A stretch of 64,000 nt of DNA from Diphasiastrum complanatum (taxonomy: Eukaryota; Streptophyta; Lycopodiopsida; Lycopodiales; Lycopodiaceae): the NCBI GenBank assembly GCA_029204225.1, contig CM055096.1, positions 4,062,014 to 4,126,013 on the forward strand, read 5' to 3'. The translations under genes and the position numbers were made by a program. The first letter of the stretch is position 1. Every line of letters begins with the position of its first letter. The notes under the pieces were generated by a model. That model was not told the origin of the DNA. It worked only from the letters and a program-made list of their open reading frames with translations, and ran no database searches. Below, one piece after another: positions 46,925 to 58,399 of the stretch.

Positions 46925-48045
46925 TCTATGCAATAGGTGGCAGCATGCTATATTGGATGGAAGAACACCTTTTGAGATGCAATTCAAGAGGAGGCTGAGT
47001 GTCAACTTTCTTCAAACTTTTGGATTTACTTGCCATGTCAATATAACTCTTGATGATAGGACAAAGGAGGATCCATCTTCAAGGAAAGGTATATTTGTTG
47101 GATATAAAGTGAGGTGAGTAAAGCCTACAAGGTTTACATTCCTACTACTAATAAGGTGATCATTGGTAGAGATGTCATTTTTGATGAGGAGAATATTCCA
47201 AAGGTGTCTTCAAGTGATGACTGTGTGGATGGATCTAATATTCTTGATGTTGATGTGATGGATCCTACTTTAGATGGTGATGATGAAGGACCTTCATCAA
47301 GTCAAAAGCCAAGGAGAACATCAAGACAAAGACAAACACCTTCAAGGCTCACATATGACACACTTTGCTTTCCTAACCTCTTTTGATGAACCTACTTCTG
47401 TAGATGAATCAAGGAACAAAGAGGAGTGGATCCAAGCAATGGATCTTGAGTATCAAGCTCTTATGAAGAATGGAACATGGAGATTGGTGGAGTTACCTAA
47501 GGACAAGAAAGCTATTGGATGCAAATGGATCTTCAAGGTGAAGACATACCAAGATGGATCTATCAACAAGTACAAGGCAAGGTTGGTGGCAAAAGGATAT
47601 GCTCAAGAACATGGTAATAACTATGATGAAACCTTTGCACCCATGGCAAAGATGGTAAGCATTCGAGTCATCATCTCTCTTGCTACTCTTTATGGATGGG
47701 ATCTATGGCAATTGGATATTACAAATGCTTTTTTGAATGGTGATCTTAAAGAGGAAGTATACATGGAGCAACCTGAGCTTCTACAAAAGAGTTTGTATGG
47801 CCTTAAGCAAGCACCAAGGAGGGATACTAAGCTTAACACTTTTTTACTCTCTCAAGGCTTTGTTATGAGTGAGTATGATCATTCACGTTAATATAGATTT
47901 GCTAGAATTGATGTTACCATTTTGCTAATCTATGTGGATGATATCATCTTGAGTGGTGGAGACAACCAAGATGTGGAGGATATCAAAAGTGCTCTCAAGA
48001 GGGTGTTTGAGGTGCATGATCTTGGTCATTTGCATCATATATTTT
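46925..48045 (+). pseudogene. copia integrase end and reverse transcriptase
   Basis: Integrase remnants (GRTPFEMQF, FVGYK) lead, through stops, to SKAYKVYIPTTNKVIIGRDV. The RT follows with WIQAMDLEYQALMKNGTWRL, CKWIFKVKTYQDGSINKYKA, LVAKGYAQEHGNNYDETFAP, LDITNAFLNGDLKEEVYMEQ, SLYGLKQAPR and finally LLIYVDDIILSGG after two frame breaks. About 30 residues between EEVYMEQP and QKSLYGLKQ are missing, as are RNase H and LTR. It ends near 48045. Confidence 0.95.
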
Positions 48046-49000
48046 AGGAACATAAGTGATTAGATCTTCTCAATCTACTTTCATTTTTTGAATACCCATT
48101 GCAGTAAGCAGAGGCTCTGCAAGGGTCATCCACTAAGTGACCATGCTTGTGCTAGGAAGGATCATGATATCCATTGCAGATGGGACATCACAAAGGATAG
48201 TATAATGAGACGACTAGGATGTATCTGTGGAAGACATGATGATCAGAAATGAAAAGTAATATGCGCGAGTGTATAGCAAAAAATAGTTCAGAAAGTTTTG
48301 AAGGCTTTGGTCACTGGAAAAATTGGCAACAGCTTCGCTAGCACAAGCGAGGAATGAATCGTGTGAATTTGGAGGGTCCATTACACTGAATCTAGTTTGG
48401 TTGATCAGTTTTGAACAAAAATTTGCAGGCTTGTACAGTGCTATGAAAGTAGGCTATAAAAATCTCGACGAAGGTTTTTGAGGCTCTAACACTATCCGAC
48501 AAACATTTTTCAGGGTTGGCGAAGGATGAACCTTTGCCCAAGTACTGTCAAATGCAATTTTTCAAGATCTAAACCTATGGCCAACCTAATTTTGACATTT
48601 TAAGACCATTTAGCATGTGAGTGAAGGTTTCTAAAAAGATTAAGGTGCTCGGTGAAGGTTCCCAAAATGGCATATTTCTAATCATTCGCCTAACTCAAAA
48701 AAAAAGGCTTTTTTTGGAAAAGAACCTTCGCCCAACCCAATATAGATATATCTAAAGTGGATGTACAATTTGAAAGCTCAACAAAGGTTTCCAATACTGT
48801 ATAGGAAACACATGATTGAAACAGTAATTTTATAAGTCAATTTCTATCAAAACTTTCCTTCCTCTTTTTCCATTCTGATGACTTTTCTGACTTTTGCTCA
48901 TCAGTCTTTTCTCATTTTTTTCCTGTCTTTTCCAAACAAACTTAACAGTTAAATATTGAAAACAAAAAAAAAATTACAAAATTATTTAGATCATGCTTGC
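48046..49000 (-). other. 3' untranslated region of the minus-strand gypsy
   Basis: This follows the integrase tail in element sense and carries GCGAAGG, GTGAAGGTTC and ACCTTCGCCC words near 48470-48790. No LTR match is seen before the copia junction, so the 3' LTR is missing. Confidence 0.45.
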
Positions 49001-49009
49001 TGAATTGGC

Positions 49010-49402
49010 GGAGCAGGCTGCCAAAACTTGCGTAATTGACTGCCATTCACTAGAGTATCAAATCATTTTTTGTCCAAGTGCTCAAGAATCATTGTGCCAT
49101 AGTTTAGGATTTCCTTCACTTTATACGGGCCTTCACTTCACCGGTAAACTTCAATTTTACCTTTATTAGCTTGGTTTTGTACATTAGTGTGAGATTTCTT
49201 GCTTTCAGATCCTTTTTGTGCAATCGACGATCATGCCATGCCTTGCGGCGAGCCTTCTCTGCTGCTAATGCATGAACTGCCATCAATCATGTTTCACATA
49301 ATTTGTGCACTGCTTCATGACGTAGTTGTAAAGACCGTTCTGTTGCCGCCATGCGCAAAGAGAAGATTAAAAATTCAATCGGCATGGCAACATCTTGACC
49401 AT
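49010..49402 (-). pseudogene. gypsy integrase C-terminal region
   Basis: The minus strand reads GQDVAMPIEFLI, then RHEAVHKLC-like, KAWHDRRLHKKDL-like and GPYKVKEIL-like blocks with stops, ending GSQLRKFW. They match the integrase tail of the 58.4-58.8 kb element. It is fused directly to the RT segment by a deletion. Confidence 0.75.
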
Positions 49403-49990
49403 GCGACATCTTTCAAATACTTTCTCTAATCGATCCAGGTGGTCTGTATCTGTACTATGGACTCCTAGGTCATCCAAGTAAATTTCAAAAAAAAAAATTA
49501 GATAATCTTTAAAAGCAAATTGCATTACTCTTTGGAACGAACTTGGTGCACCAAACGACATTACTTTGTAAGCATAGGTGTCCCATTCTGTTGCAAAAGC
49601 GGTTTTGTGACGATCTGCAGGTGCAATCTTAACCTGGTTGTAACCACTAAGTCCATCCAAAAAACTATAAGCTTTCGTTCCAGCAAGGTGATCCAAAATG
49701 CTTTCAGTAAAAGGTAACGGAAAGTGATCCTTCCGCGTCACTTTGTTCAAAGCCTTGAGATTCACACAAATTCTCAATTTTCCATTCTTCTTAGGATCAA
49801 TGACAATCGGTGAAACCCATTCGGTATGCTCGATCTCATAAATGAATTCGGCATCCAGCAGTCTCTGAAGCTCTTTCTTTATCAGATCCGCAACATTAGG
49901 ATTACAGCGATAGAACTTTGTAAGCTTTGGAACTCCATCAGGTACTAAAGGTATGGTATGTTCAATAACTGATGTCGGAATACCCTTCAG
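49403..49990 (-). pseudogene. gypsy reverse transcriptase N-terminal and palm region
   Basis: Starting upstream at GIPTSVIEHTIPLVPDGVPK, the frame continues through EFIYEIEHTEWVSPIVIDPK, MRICVNLKALNKVTRKDHFP, SFLDGLSGYNQVKIAP and KTAFATEWDTYAYKVMSFG to the catalytic IYLDDLGVH box. The Leu-Cys-Asn usual after FG is replaced (SFGAPSSFQRV). The rest of RT is deleted after LEKVFERC. Confidence 0.95.
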
Positions 49991-50221
49991 ATCTTGATAA
50001 GTCTATGCAAAGCAATCTTGATACTTAATAAGTAACATTCGGAGTGCTTGATACTATTCAGGATTAAGCTGTGATTCAACTTGTACAATTTAATCTGATT
50101 CTCCTGGTTCAACAAGATTTATTGGTTGTGTCCTAGCTGGGCCATCGTAAACATCTTTCGATTTTGGCACCTGTTCTTCGGGTTCACGATGTGCTTTAGG
50201 TAACATGATAACCACATCATC

Positions 50222-50770
50222 CTATGTATAACATTTAAAATGTTCGAGCATATAATACTGGACAACATCTGCTTGTTTTGTGTCAAAAGGACTTGTCTTG
50301 GATCTTCGCTTAGCCTTCTTAGCAGGAATTGATCGTGGAGGTGATGACTTCCGAGATGATGATGTCTTGCTAGTACTCTGACTTATAGAATCATCCTTGA
50401 CTTTCCCTTTGCCTTTATCCAGTAAGGGTGGCACATTCTTTGAATCAATCTTTTGAGGAGGATTTTCCCATTTCAAGACCGTATTATAATGTTGCTTGGC
50501 TTGTTTCTTCGTCATTGATCCTGTGATCCTGTCTTCCTTCAATATAACTGCTTTGGGTAGTTTTATTGTTGGTTCATCAAGAATATTATGCACTCCAATT
50601 TGGTCAAATCCATATGATTTAGAATCTGCTCATTAGTAGGTTCTGCATTGTCATCATAAGTCAAGGCATGACACACAGAAATCAGGTAATCTTCAATTAG
50701 ATCTGGTATAGGTTCCGTTGATATCCAAGCTACATTTAGCACATTCATGGAAAAGTGATCGATGTATCCA
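50222..50770 (-). pseudogene. gypsy protease-RT linker
   Basis: Two overlapping frames read VAWISTEPIPDLIEDY, HALTYDDNAEPT and LPKAVILKEDRITGSMTKKQ, then a Ser/Lys-rich stretch ending KRRSKTSPF. It is a sister to 24.75-25.05 kb, with one frame change near 50590. Confidence 0.75.
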
Positions 50771-50786
50771 AGGTTCGATCCAATAA

Positions 50787-51420
50787 TTAAATCTCGCTCA
50801 AATCTGACTGACTATCTTGTTGACACATATATCCTACTGTACAATCAATCGTTGCAGTATCCGTTTGAGAATCGTAGTGAACTCCCAAATTTTTCTCTAG
50901 TCGGTCACAAGTATGATCCATTGTTGAAGAATCATCATCCTCTTTTTGAACCACTGGTTTGATAGTCCAAGTTGCAAGATCAACTTTGACTGCACGTTCA
51001 CGATTTTCAAAAGTGATTTTTCCGGTACCCCAGTTATGAATTACTTGCGCAACTCGTAACCATGGACATCCCAATAGGACACAGTAGATATTTGATACAT
51101 CTGGTAAGTCCATTACTACAAAAGTAATGACGAACTGTACTCCCACAATTCTGATAGGTATATCTTCAACCATCCCCCGTGGATGAACTGTCGTTTGATC
51201 AGCTAGCTTAATGGCAAAAGTCGCAGGCTTGATCTTTGTAAGGCCCCATTTTGCACATAGCTTTGTAGAAATCAAGTTAACTCCTGAACCACCATCTATC
51301 ACAGCTACTTTCTAAGGAAATTGTCTATGCTGTATCGGTAGGGTGATATTTTTTTGTTCACTTTCCCAAGATGCTCCGACATGGAGTACTTCATTAGATT
51401 CTTCAAATCCAGCACAAAAA
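50787..51420 (-). pseudogene. gypsy aspartic protease
   Basis: The frame reads PLFCAGFEESNEVLHVGASW and ESEQKNITLPIQHRQFP, then a stop, then VAVIDGGSGVNLISTKLCAK (active site), KLADQTTVHPRGMVEDIPIR, FVITFVVMDLP and CVLLGCPWLRVAQVIHNWGT. The catalytic DGGSG is intact. Apart from the single TAG near 51314, the frame is open for over 200 codons. It is the best protease copy in the window. Confidence 0.92.
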
Positions 51421-51551
51421 AGTGGCTTCTAATGGACTTCGGGTTCTGATTGAGCTAACTTTTGCGTTAAGACTTCTTTTGCTTTTGGCACCAACTTCAA
51501 GAACTCTTCCAATGAAATATTGATCTTACTAGACAAAATATTCATAAGCAG

Positions 51552-53306
51552 TCATGTTTGGGATGCTTCCAGTTCAGTCATCTTGAAGGGTTCTTCATGA
51601 TGATGCAACTGATCATTCATATATGTACATGAATTTCTTGGTGGATGCAATGGTGAAGAACGAACTTCGGTTGTTGCCTTAGCAGCTTCAAGCTCCTCTT
51701 CTTCTTGCAGATGTTTAATCCACTGCCTCATATCCTGATATCTTCTTTTTTCCACATGAAGATTTGGATAGACTCCAGATGTTGTTGGTATATCAATTAA
51801 TGGTGTAGAATCAGTAGGTACTGAATCCGCTACTGGTTCTTTCTGCTTTTGTGCTCTGGTGATCACCATCAAGGGTACATTTGGTTTATTTTGAGCTATT
51901 GGTCTTCACTTGATTGTTGTCAAATTTGCAGGAGCTGTAGCTAGTGGTGGCTTCAATCTTGCTGGACAGTCTTTATAGCAATGCCCATAACCACAGTCAC
52001 GACATGATGGTACAAATTTCACTTTATTTGGACATTCTGCAACTCTATGATTTTCTCCACATGCAAAGCATCCAAGTAGTGCTCTGGTCTAGTTTCTAGA
52101 TGCTTGTTGTTGCGCGGCAACATAAATAGCATAGTGTCCTAAGATGCACCTTCTCGATCATTACTATAGTTCCATTGCTCGATACTTCTGTATGGTTCTG
52201 GTTCCATCAAATTGAAAGGAGGAGTGAGGTGCTTTGGTGGGACAGGTAAGACTAAACGTTCTAGGTATCCAAGAGCAGATTGTCGAGGCATGGCTGTTGG
52301 ATTTCTTCCATACTGTGGTTCTCAGTATCCCATTTGGGCATATCGTTGCTGAATTATCTAAGGATTGAAGTTGCAAAAAGCAGTCTCATGATCAAGTGAA
52401 TTACACAAATGACATACACTAATTTCCATTTGTTTTTTCAATTGAGGATACTCATTCACTATGTGTTTTTTTGTACAAATAGAACACCAAACATTTTTCC
52501 CCGTAGGAAAAGTCTTTGCAAACTTCTCAGGTTCCTTGTTTGCTTGTCCATGGAAATCTTCCAATGCTTTGATCTTCTCATCAAATTGCTACTACAACTT
52601 TTCCATCTGTTTCTGCTGGTTCTTCCCGAGTTTCTCGAACTCATTGAGCATCATTTCTGTAATAGCGTTGACATTCGTTGATGCAATAGTGATGGATGTT
52701 GTAGTGGTCTACCCTGCTGTATAAGACAATATATTGATATTTGGCTCATCGTCTGAATCTTCATCCTCCTTCCGAATTGCATCATCCATAGCATTCTGCA
52801 ATATTGCGTACTCATTATGGCGTTTCAGCTCACGTTTACTGATCCTTTTAGGTAAACTTGAAAAAAACCACATAATTATAGAATTTTTGTTAATCAGCTC
52901 AAGTTCCCACTCAGATCTGAGGCATTTCACCTATTTAATGTAATCTTGAACCATTTTTCGCTATCCCATTTTAATTTTACTTAAAAAGTAGGAAAGGGTC
53001 TTCGATAAACTTTCGAGGTTTGAACCGTGTGATAAGGGCTCGTTTAACAATCTCCCAATCGGTACAATCAGTTTCATCTTGATTATAGTACCAATCTTGT
53101 GCTGCGCCTGTTAAGGCCATAGGAAAAAGCTTAAGTTTATTCTGGGGGAAAATTTTGCCATAGACTACACAAGATTCAACATAGATTTGAAGAAATCTAA
53201 CTGGATCTGTTAATCCATTGTATTTTGGTAGATCCAAACAGGGTGCTCTTCTAACAATGATTGAATTGACTTCTTGAGGAGCACCTCCAGGGGCTGCCAT
53301 TTTCAT
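51552..53306 (-). pseudogene. gypsy gag with several zinc knuckles
   Basis: The start MKMAAPGGAPQEVNSII leads to the Retrotrans_gag core (LPKYNGLTDPVRFLQIYVES, FPMALTGAAQDWYYNQ, VKRALITRFKPRKFIEDP). An acidic/helical spacer follows. The Cys motifs come next: CSIC..H (last Cys replaced), CHLCNSLDHETAFC (canonical, near 52373-52414), CFACGENHRVAEC and CRDCGYGHCYKDC (near 51985-52080). Frames change several times and stops occur. Gag would build the particle and bind RNA. Confidence 0.85.
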
Positions 53307-53309
53307 AGA

Positions 53310-54485
53310 TTCAAATCAAGCAGACAATGAGATTGGATCTAGATTTTCAATCAAAATTATCTCAGATCAGATCTGCTAGATCTATTCCACTTTTCAAGAA
53401 TCAGATTTCCATATCGTGAAAAAGATTTCGAAATTCAATCAATCGATACTTCTCAAAAATAAAAAATTTCTCAGAATCCAAATCAAACTGTATCACATAT
53501 GACCCAAATTTTGACAGAGACTTGATCTTGAAAATCAGAATCTAAAAATAAGACTGGCAAAGGTTCCCTAGGCAAAGATTCGGTCGACGAAGGTTCAGTA
53601 GTATTATTTTTGAAAAAAAACTCTCTGATCAGGTTTTTCTAACAATTTCTATGGAAGTAACCTTCGCCGATCTCTCAGATTCAAAATTTGACAAAGATAA
53701 AACTAGGGTAAACTCGGCGAGATTTCTAGCACACAAAAACACAATTTATGTAGTTTGGTGAGGGTAAAAATCAAGATTTTCTATGATCTGGATAGGAAGA
53801 ATGTTCGTCAAACTCAAAAATAGTATTTTACAATAGATAGAATGTTCTGGAAACTCGGCAAAGGTTTTGGCGAAGAATCAAGAGTAATACTAGTATTTTT
53901 GCAAAAAAGAGACTTTTTTGGCAAAAGTATGACAATATGGCAACTAATCCTCTGAGAAAACCTTCTATTTTTGATATTATTCTTCGCTGACCTGGCAGTC
54001 GATAGATCTGAATCACACCTATGCACAATGAATCGGATGAAGATTTTTTTTCTATATTGTTAGGGTTTTGGTGATTTTTTGGTGTTTTTTGATGGTTTTT
54101 CTAATGTTTTTGGAAATCTGCTGGGAAGGATGTTTGCCCTTCAAATTAAAGGTTCTGTTCAAATTGTCTGCAACTCAGCAAAGGTTTCTTGAAAGAGGGC
54201 AAAAAGTTATTAGTTCAATTTTTGTCTCCTTCTGACCAAAATCTGGCAGATTTGGCCAATTTTTGTTGTTTTTTCTGATATCTCAAATTCAAATGGATCT
54301 TAAGATTGGTGATCTAAATAGATTTTCTTGTTCCACAATCAAATTAGATTTTAAAGAAGCAAATCCACTCAAATCAAGCAAAATCACTCCAAAACTAACC
54401 CTAAATGCAGATCTAACACTATTCATGCAACGACAAGGTGCCTAATGCAAGCTAACCATCCAACAAACATGCTAATTGGCATAGC
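53310..54485 (-). other. gypsy untranslated leader
   Basis: There is no ORF of note. The words AAAGGTTC, CGAAGGTTC, CTTCGCCGA and TCGGCAAAGGTT recur between about 53530 and 54190. Confidence 0.6.
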
Positions 54486-54503
54486 TCCCCAGCAACGGCG
54501 CCA
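54486..54503 (-). other. primer-binding site, tRNA-Asp type
   Basis: The minus strand reads TGGCGCCGTTGCTGGGGA, one mismatch from the tRNA-Asp complement of Athila-type elements, four bases from the LTR edge at 54508. Confidence 0.9.
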
Positions 54504-54507
54504 AAAT

Positions 54508-54998
54508 TGTAGTGGGTTTCTTTCCTTGCCTAACCTCAGTCCAAGATCTAATCAATCTAGCATCAAAGAGATGAAGTTAGTTGTCACGCATAGATTCGTT
54601 CCCATGAGAGCGATAATATAGTTCAGATTTTAGCATGAATGGAAGATTCACATCTAACTCTAACATCCATTAAACCTAAGCATTAATACTACATACATTA
54701 ACACTAGATTTACAACAAGATAGCCTACTCTTTCTCTCTCTCCCTTTCTCCCTCATAAAAAGTATAATAACATGCAATCCCAATAACAATCAAATCCAAC
54801 AATTAGAAAAACACAAATAAAGCATGAGAGATGGAGGAAAAGTGATAGAGAGCAAGGAGATTCATAAATCCATTTCACAAGAGAACCAGTCTACTTTATT
54901 GTAATGAAGAAATGAGCATGTGTAGGAACTCGAGTTGGTTTCTTTTTATAGTAGAGAGGAGGACCATGGCCTCTGAATCCTATTGGTCCATTTCTATT
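54508..54998 (-). repeat. gypsy 5' LTR, truncated
   Basis: The plus-strand reading starts TGTAGTGGG at 54508. From about 54622 upward it matches, inverted, the LTR at 23.5-24.1 kb: the CATGAATGGAAGAT end, a TC-rich tract, the TATA box (54943-54952) and AATCCTATTGG (54976-54986). The match stops at about 54998, where LINE sequence begins. Confidence 0.85.
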
Positions 54999-55838
54999 TA
55001 GCACAAAGACCTACAATCAGGCTGCAAACACCCACTCTATATGCACCTGCCATCCCCTTCCACTGCTCTATACATAAATATTTTTCACAAGGATTCAATA
55101 TTCTAAATCAATATGGTGTTCTTCATAGATATAATTGGTACCACAAAAGTGAGACATTTCTCATTTTAGCTACAAGAAGTGGTTACAATCAATCCTGGTT
55201 AGCAACAACACAAGCATCAAGTTTGAACAATCTACTTTGTCTTTTCCCCCTTGCAATCAAGATTTCTTTCTTTTTTTTATCAAGCAAGCATTTCCAAAAA
55301 ACTCCACTTCTAACCATTTTACTCACAGTTAGTTATAGATGGTATGAACAAAACATTCTTCAACTTGACATTCCTATTTGTCAAGAGAAAAATAGGAATT
55401 GTACCAATGCCTTTAATGGCACACTCACCATCATGGGTCGTGTAGATGACCTTTTTCTCACCTTTGTCAAAGAAGAGAAATACTCTTTATGATTTATTTT
55501 CTTTAAAATAGAGATAAAACTCCTAGTCCCGATGTATTCACTCTTGACTTCTTCTTGGCCCATTGGAATATTGTCGGTCCTTCCCTCCTACATGCCACTA
55601 ACAATGCTCTTTCTACTGGCTCCTTCTCTTCCACCCTCTCTCAAGGACTGATCAAACTCATTCCCAAATCAAATTCCCCCTCTAGGTTTACGGACTATCA
55701 CCCCCTTACCATGTTGAACACCTCCTACAAGATCATAGCTAAAGTGATTGCCAAGAAGACTACCCCTCTCCTCCCTTCCCATCTTTCCAAGTATCAGGCT
55801 GGTTTTATTAAAGACAGGTCTCTCTTTGATTGCACAAA
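54999..55838 (+). pseudogene. LINE reverse transcriptase, N-terminal part
   Basis: Pre-RT linker remnants are followed by DKTPSPDVFTLDFFLAHWNI (family DKAPGPDGF), GLIKLIPKSNSPSRFTDYHP, LTMLNTSYKIIAKVIAKKTT and LSKYQAGFIKDRSLFD. These are fingers/palm motifs of plant L1-type RT. Two frame breaks lie near 55490-55560. The RT stops at RSLFD, and the next motif is found again at 61.37 kb. Confidence 0.9.
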
Positions 55839-56862
55839 TGCATCATCAGACAATGGTTTGTCGCCCTCGGCAACCTTCAGAGAGGAAGTAGGAGGTGTGA
55901 GAGAAGTGGTGTGGAGAGGTGTAAGAACAAATTGCTCAAATGGGGGGATGGCACGGACGGTGGAGATTTGGAGGACGGTTTGGAGGATGGATGGAGATGT
56001 GGGGGGTGAGGATGCTTGTCGAGACGGCGAAAGGTTGATGAGGTCCATCCAAGCCAGGGTGTCTAGAGAGAACTGAGAATCGAGGGGGTTGATCTGAAGG
56101 AGTGAGGTAGAAGGAGAGACAAGGGGTATGGACGAAGCGATGGTGATGGAAGTGGTGGAAGATGCGTGAATAGAGGTAGAGGATGTCATAATGTTAGCAA
56201 GAGGAGCAGACGTGGTGGTGGTAGTGGAGGGTTGAGCGGAAGCAGAGGCTATGGCTGTAGAATTAGCGAAAGTGGATTGTGGTGGTGCGGTGCATTGTCT
56301 GGTGGCAGGAGGGCTAGATGAAGAGGGCGGCTGTGCCACACATGCTAAGGATGGATGGAGATGTGGGGGGTGAGGATGCTTGTCGAGGCGGTGAAAGGTT
56401 GATGAAGTTCATCCAGGCTAGGTTGTCAGGAGAGAATTGATAATTGAGGGGGTTGATCTGAAGGAGTGAGGTAGAAAATGAGACATGGGGTATGGATGAA
56501 GCGATGGTGATGGAAGCGGTGGAAGATGCATGAACAGAGGTAGAGGATGTCGGAATGGGAGCAAGAGGAGCAGACGTGGTGGTGTTAGTGGAAGGTTGAG
56601 CGGAAGCGGAGGTTGTGGCTATAGAAGTAGCGGAAGTGAATTGTGGTGGTGAAGAGGGGGTTGCACCACACATGCATTTGTTGGCCATTGTGTCAGTAAC
56701 TACTGGTTGGGTGGAGGTGGATGCGACAAAAGGAGGGTACAATTTAGTGTGTGGGACAGTGGCAAAAAGAATGGAGGAGCGGTTAAACCCGCAAACCTTC
56801 TCTTCGAGAAGCGCACATGCAAAGTTACACAATAGTGGTCCTAATGTGATGTGGTCGCGCAT
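55794..56862 (-). pseudogene. Ser/Thr/Pro/Ala-rich ORFs with 366-bp duplication
   Basis: Two overlapping minus-strand frames (56862-56314 and 56339-55794) share a duplicated module: low-complexity TSAPLA..TSSTS.HASST.SITI, then SLLQINPL...LAWM..INLSP.RQASSPPT. The upstream part (MRDHITLGPLLCNFACALLE) is more ordered. It lies 3' of integrase within the gypsy block, where extra ORFs are known in some Tat-type elements, but no domain is recognised. Confidence 0.4.
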
Positions 56863-57023
56863 GTTAGGTTTGATGACGATGGAGAGATCGTGGAGTAGGA
56901 AGGTATTTCAGCCATATGGAATCACCGAGGGGCTTGGGGATTCTTTGAAGGATTCCACGATTTGGCTGAGCAGCATGGACTGTATGCGGTCCTTGCAGAA
57001 AGTCGAAACAACTAAAAAGTTGT

Positions 57024-57362
57024 TCAATCATTGATAGCCTGTATCAAATACCCGTTGTTAGTTTTAACTGGGAGCTCAAGAGTAGTCTGATTTACGTACA
57101 ATTTGATGAGGTTTTTGGCTTGGTGATGGAAAATGGGCTGGCAATTATCGGACACTATGCCAACGGTGACCATGGAGTTAACGTTAATGCGTACCTTGTA
57201 TGTACTACCTTGGTACAGGAAATGGAAACGTGACTTAAACGCATCCCAAGTGGCGTAAGTATGGAGCGCGAGATCCATGTTGATGTTAGAGGAGAATAGT
57301 GCTAGGTAAAAGCCCATTGCTGCAAGAAGAGGGCCAACAGTCTTAAGCCAAGGTTTGACCAA
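57024..57362 (-). pseudogene. unassigned ORF, 112 aa, in gypsy 3' region
   Basis: The frame begins MVKPWLKTVGPLLAAMGFYL and continues ATWDAFKSRFHFLYQGSTYK and LIKLYVNQTTLELPV. It has protein-like composition and precedes, in sense, the Ser/Thr-rich frames, perhaps as one broken long protein. It is not gag, pol or a recognisable envelope. Confidence 0.35.
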
Positions 57363-57386
57363 GGAATTAGATGGCAGGGCTTAAAT

Positions 57387-57695
57387 CTAGGTGGCAGAAG
57401 GTATCTCACATGTGATGACCTTCTTCGTGCCAGTATCGTCAGTGGAGGAGGAATAAGTCATGATGTTAGATGATTGAAAAAGTGTGTTAGTGATGGAGAT
57501 GGAAAAAAGGAGAAAGGTGCTCAAGAAGGTGGAAAAGGTGTCAAAAATAGTTGAAAGGCTTAAAAAACTGAAAAAAAGTGAAAATCCTAAGAACGGGAGT
57601 GACAATGGTGGAACTGGATGTAGAGCAAGTGGTTGTGAGGGCAGATGAGGGTGTGTGAAAGTTTTCATTGTAAACGAAGAACTTGGAAATTTCAA
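57387..57695 (-). other. hydrophobic leader-like frame upstream of the unassigned ORF
   Basis: A 102-codon frame contains LPFLGFSLFFSFLSLS, then SSTDDTGTKKVITCEIPS. It may be the start of the same extra ORF, with a hydrophobic segment at residues ~30-50, or simply a pyrimidine-rich artefact. Confidence 0.25.
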
Positions 57696-57699
57696 AGGA

Positions 57700-58399
57700 A
57701 CTTTCGGCAGAGTTTCGTTGAATGAAGTGCCAGATGACTCAAATTCTGCCCTTATATAGCAGAAATTAGAGTGTGCATGAGGAGACGTGCACTTTTCTCA
57801 GTTCAGTTCCAACCAAAATTTTGCAAGACCTTTGTCACAATATTCCATGACCTTAGTGAAGTCTACGAAGGTTCAGAAGGTTCAGCCTGTCCGCAAAGGT
57901 TCAACCCTTGCGGGAGGTGAACTCTCGCACAACTTGCTCCAGATATTAGATTTTTAAGATCAGACCATGTAAGCAGGCTAATTTCACTACTCTGATTCCA
58001 ATTATGCCCTCTACGAAGGTTGGTTTGCTGATCTTGATGCACTACGAAGGTTCAAAAGATTATGCTTTCCAGAACCCTCGCAGACACTCAATTTTGATGA
58101 TTTTTTCATCAGTAATTCTCGCAGAGATTTATATAGATGCATCTATCAGTTTAAATGATTTTTATTCCTATTTTGCTACTTTTTCTCGAGATCGTCGTAT
58201 CAAATTTTCAAGAATGGAGGCTGATTATTGTAATCTGATGATCTGCTGCTCATTTGATCCTATCTGGATCCCACTTGGATCTTGTTGGATCTAATCAGAT
58301 TTTACTAGATCTAGCTTGATCTGATTAGGTTTCTTTAGATCTGGCTGTGATGACCCTGAAGATGTAACTAATTGCGACTTGTCATCACCATCGTAGATC
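57700..58399 (-). other. gypsy intergenic/3' region with CGAAGGTT words
   Basis: CTACGAAGGTTC, CTACGAAGGTT and CGCAAAGGTTC occur between 57867 and 58055. CCCTTATATAGC near 57750 is TATA-like. No ORF is supported. Confidence 0.4.

Larger units (their letters stand above)
49000..54998 (-). mobile_element. Ty3/gypsy element, Athila/Tat-like primer site, internally deleted
   Basis: Read on the minus strand it has a truncated 5' LTR, tRNA-Asp primer site, leader of about 1.2 kb, gag with zinc knuckles, protease, linker, RT, then a jump to the integrase C-terminus. RNase H and most of integrase are lost at about 49402. The 5' LTR is cut at about 54998 against a LINE. Lineage is inferred from the primer site. 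Confidence 0.85.

Noticed and set aside
54983-55492. 169-codon plus-strand ORF as an independent gene
   Set aside because: It flows into LINE RT motifs after a frame change and starts at the LTR junction, so it is LINE linker sequence.
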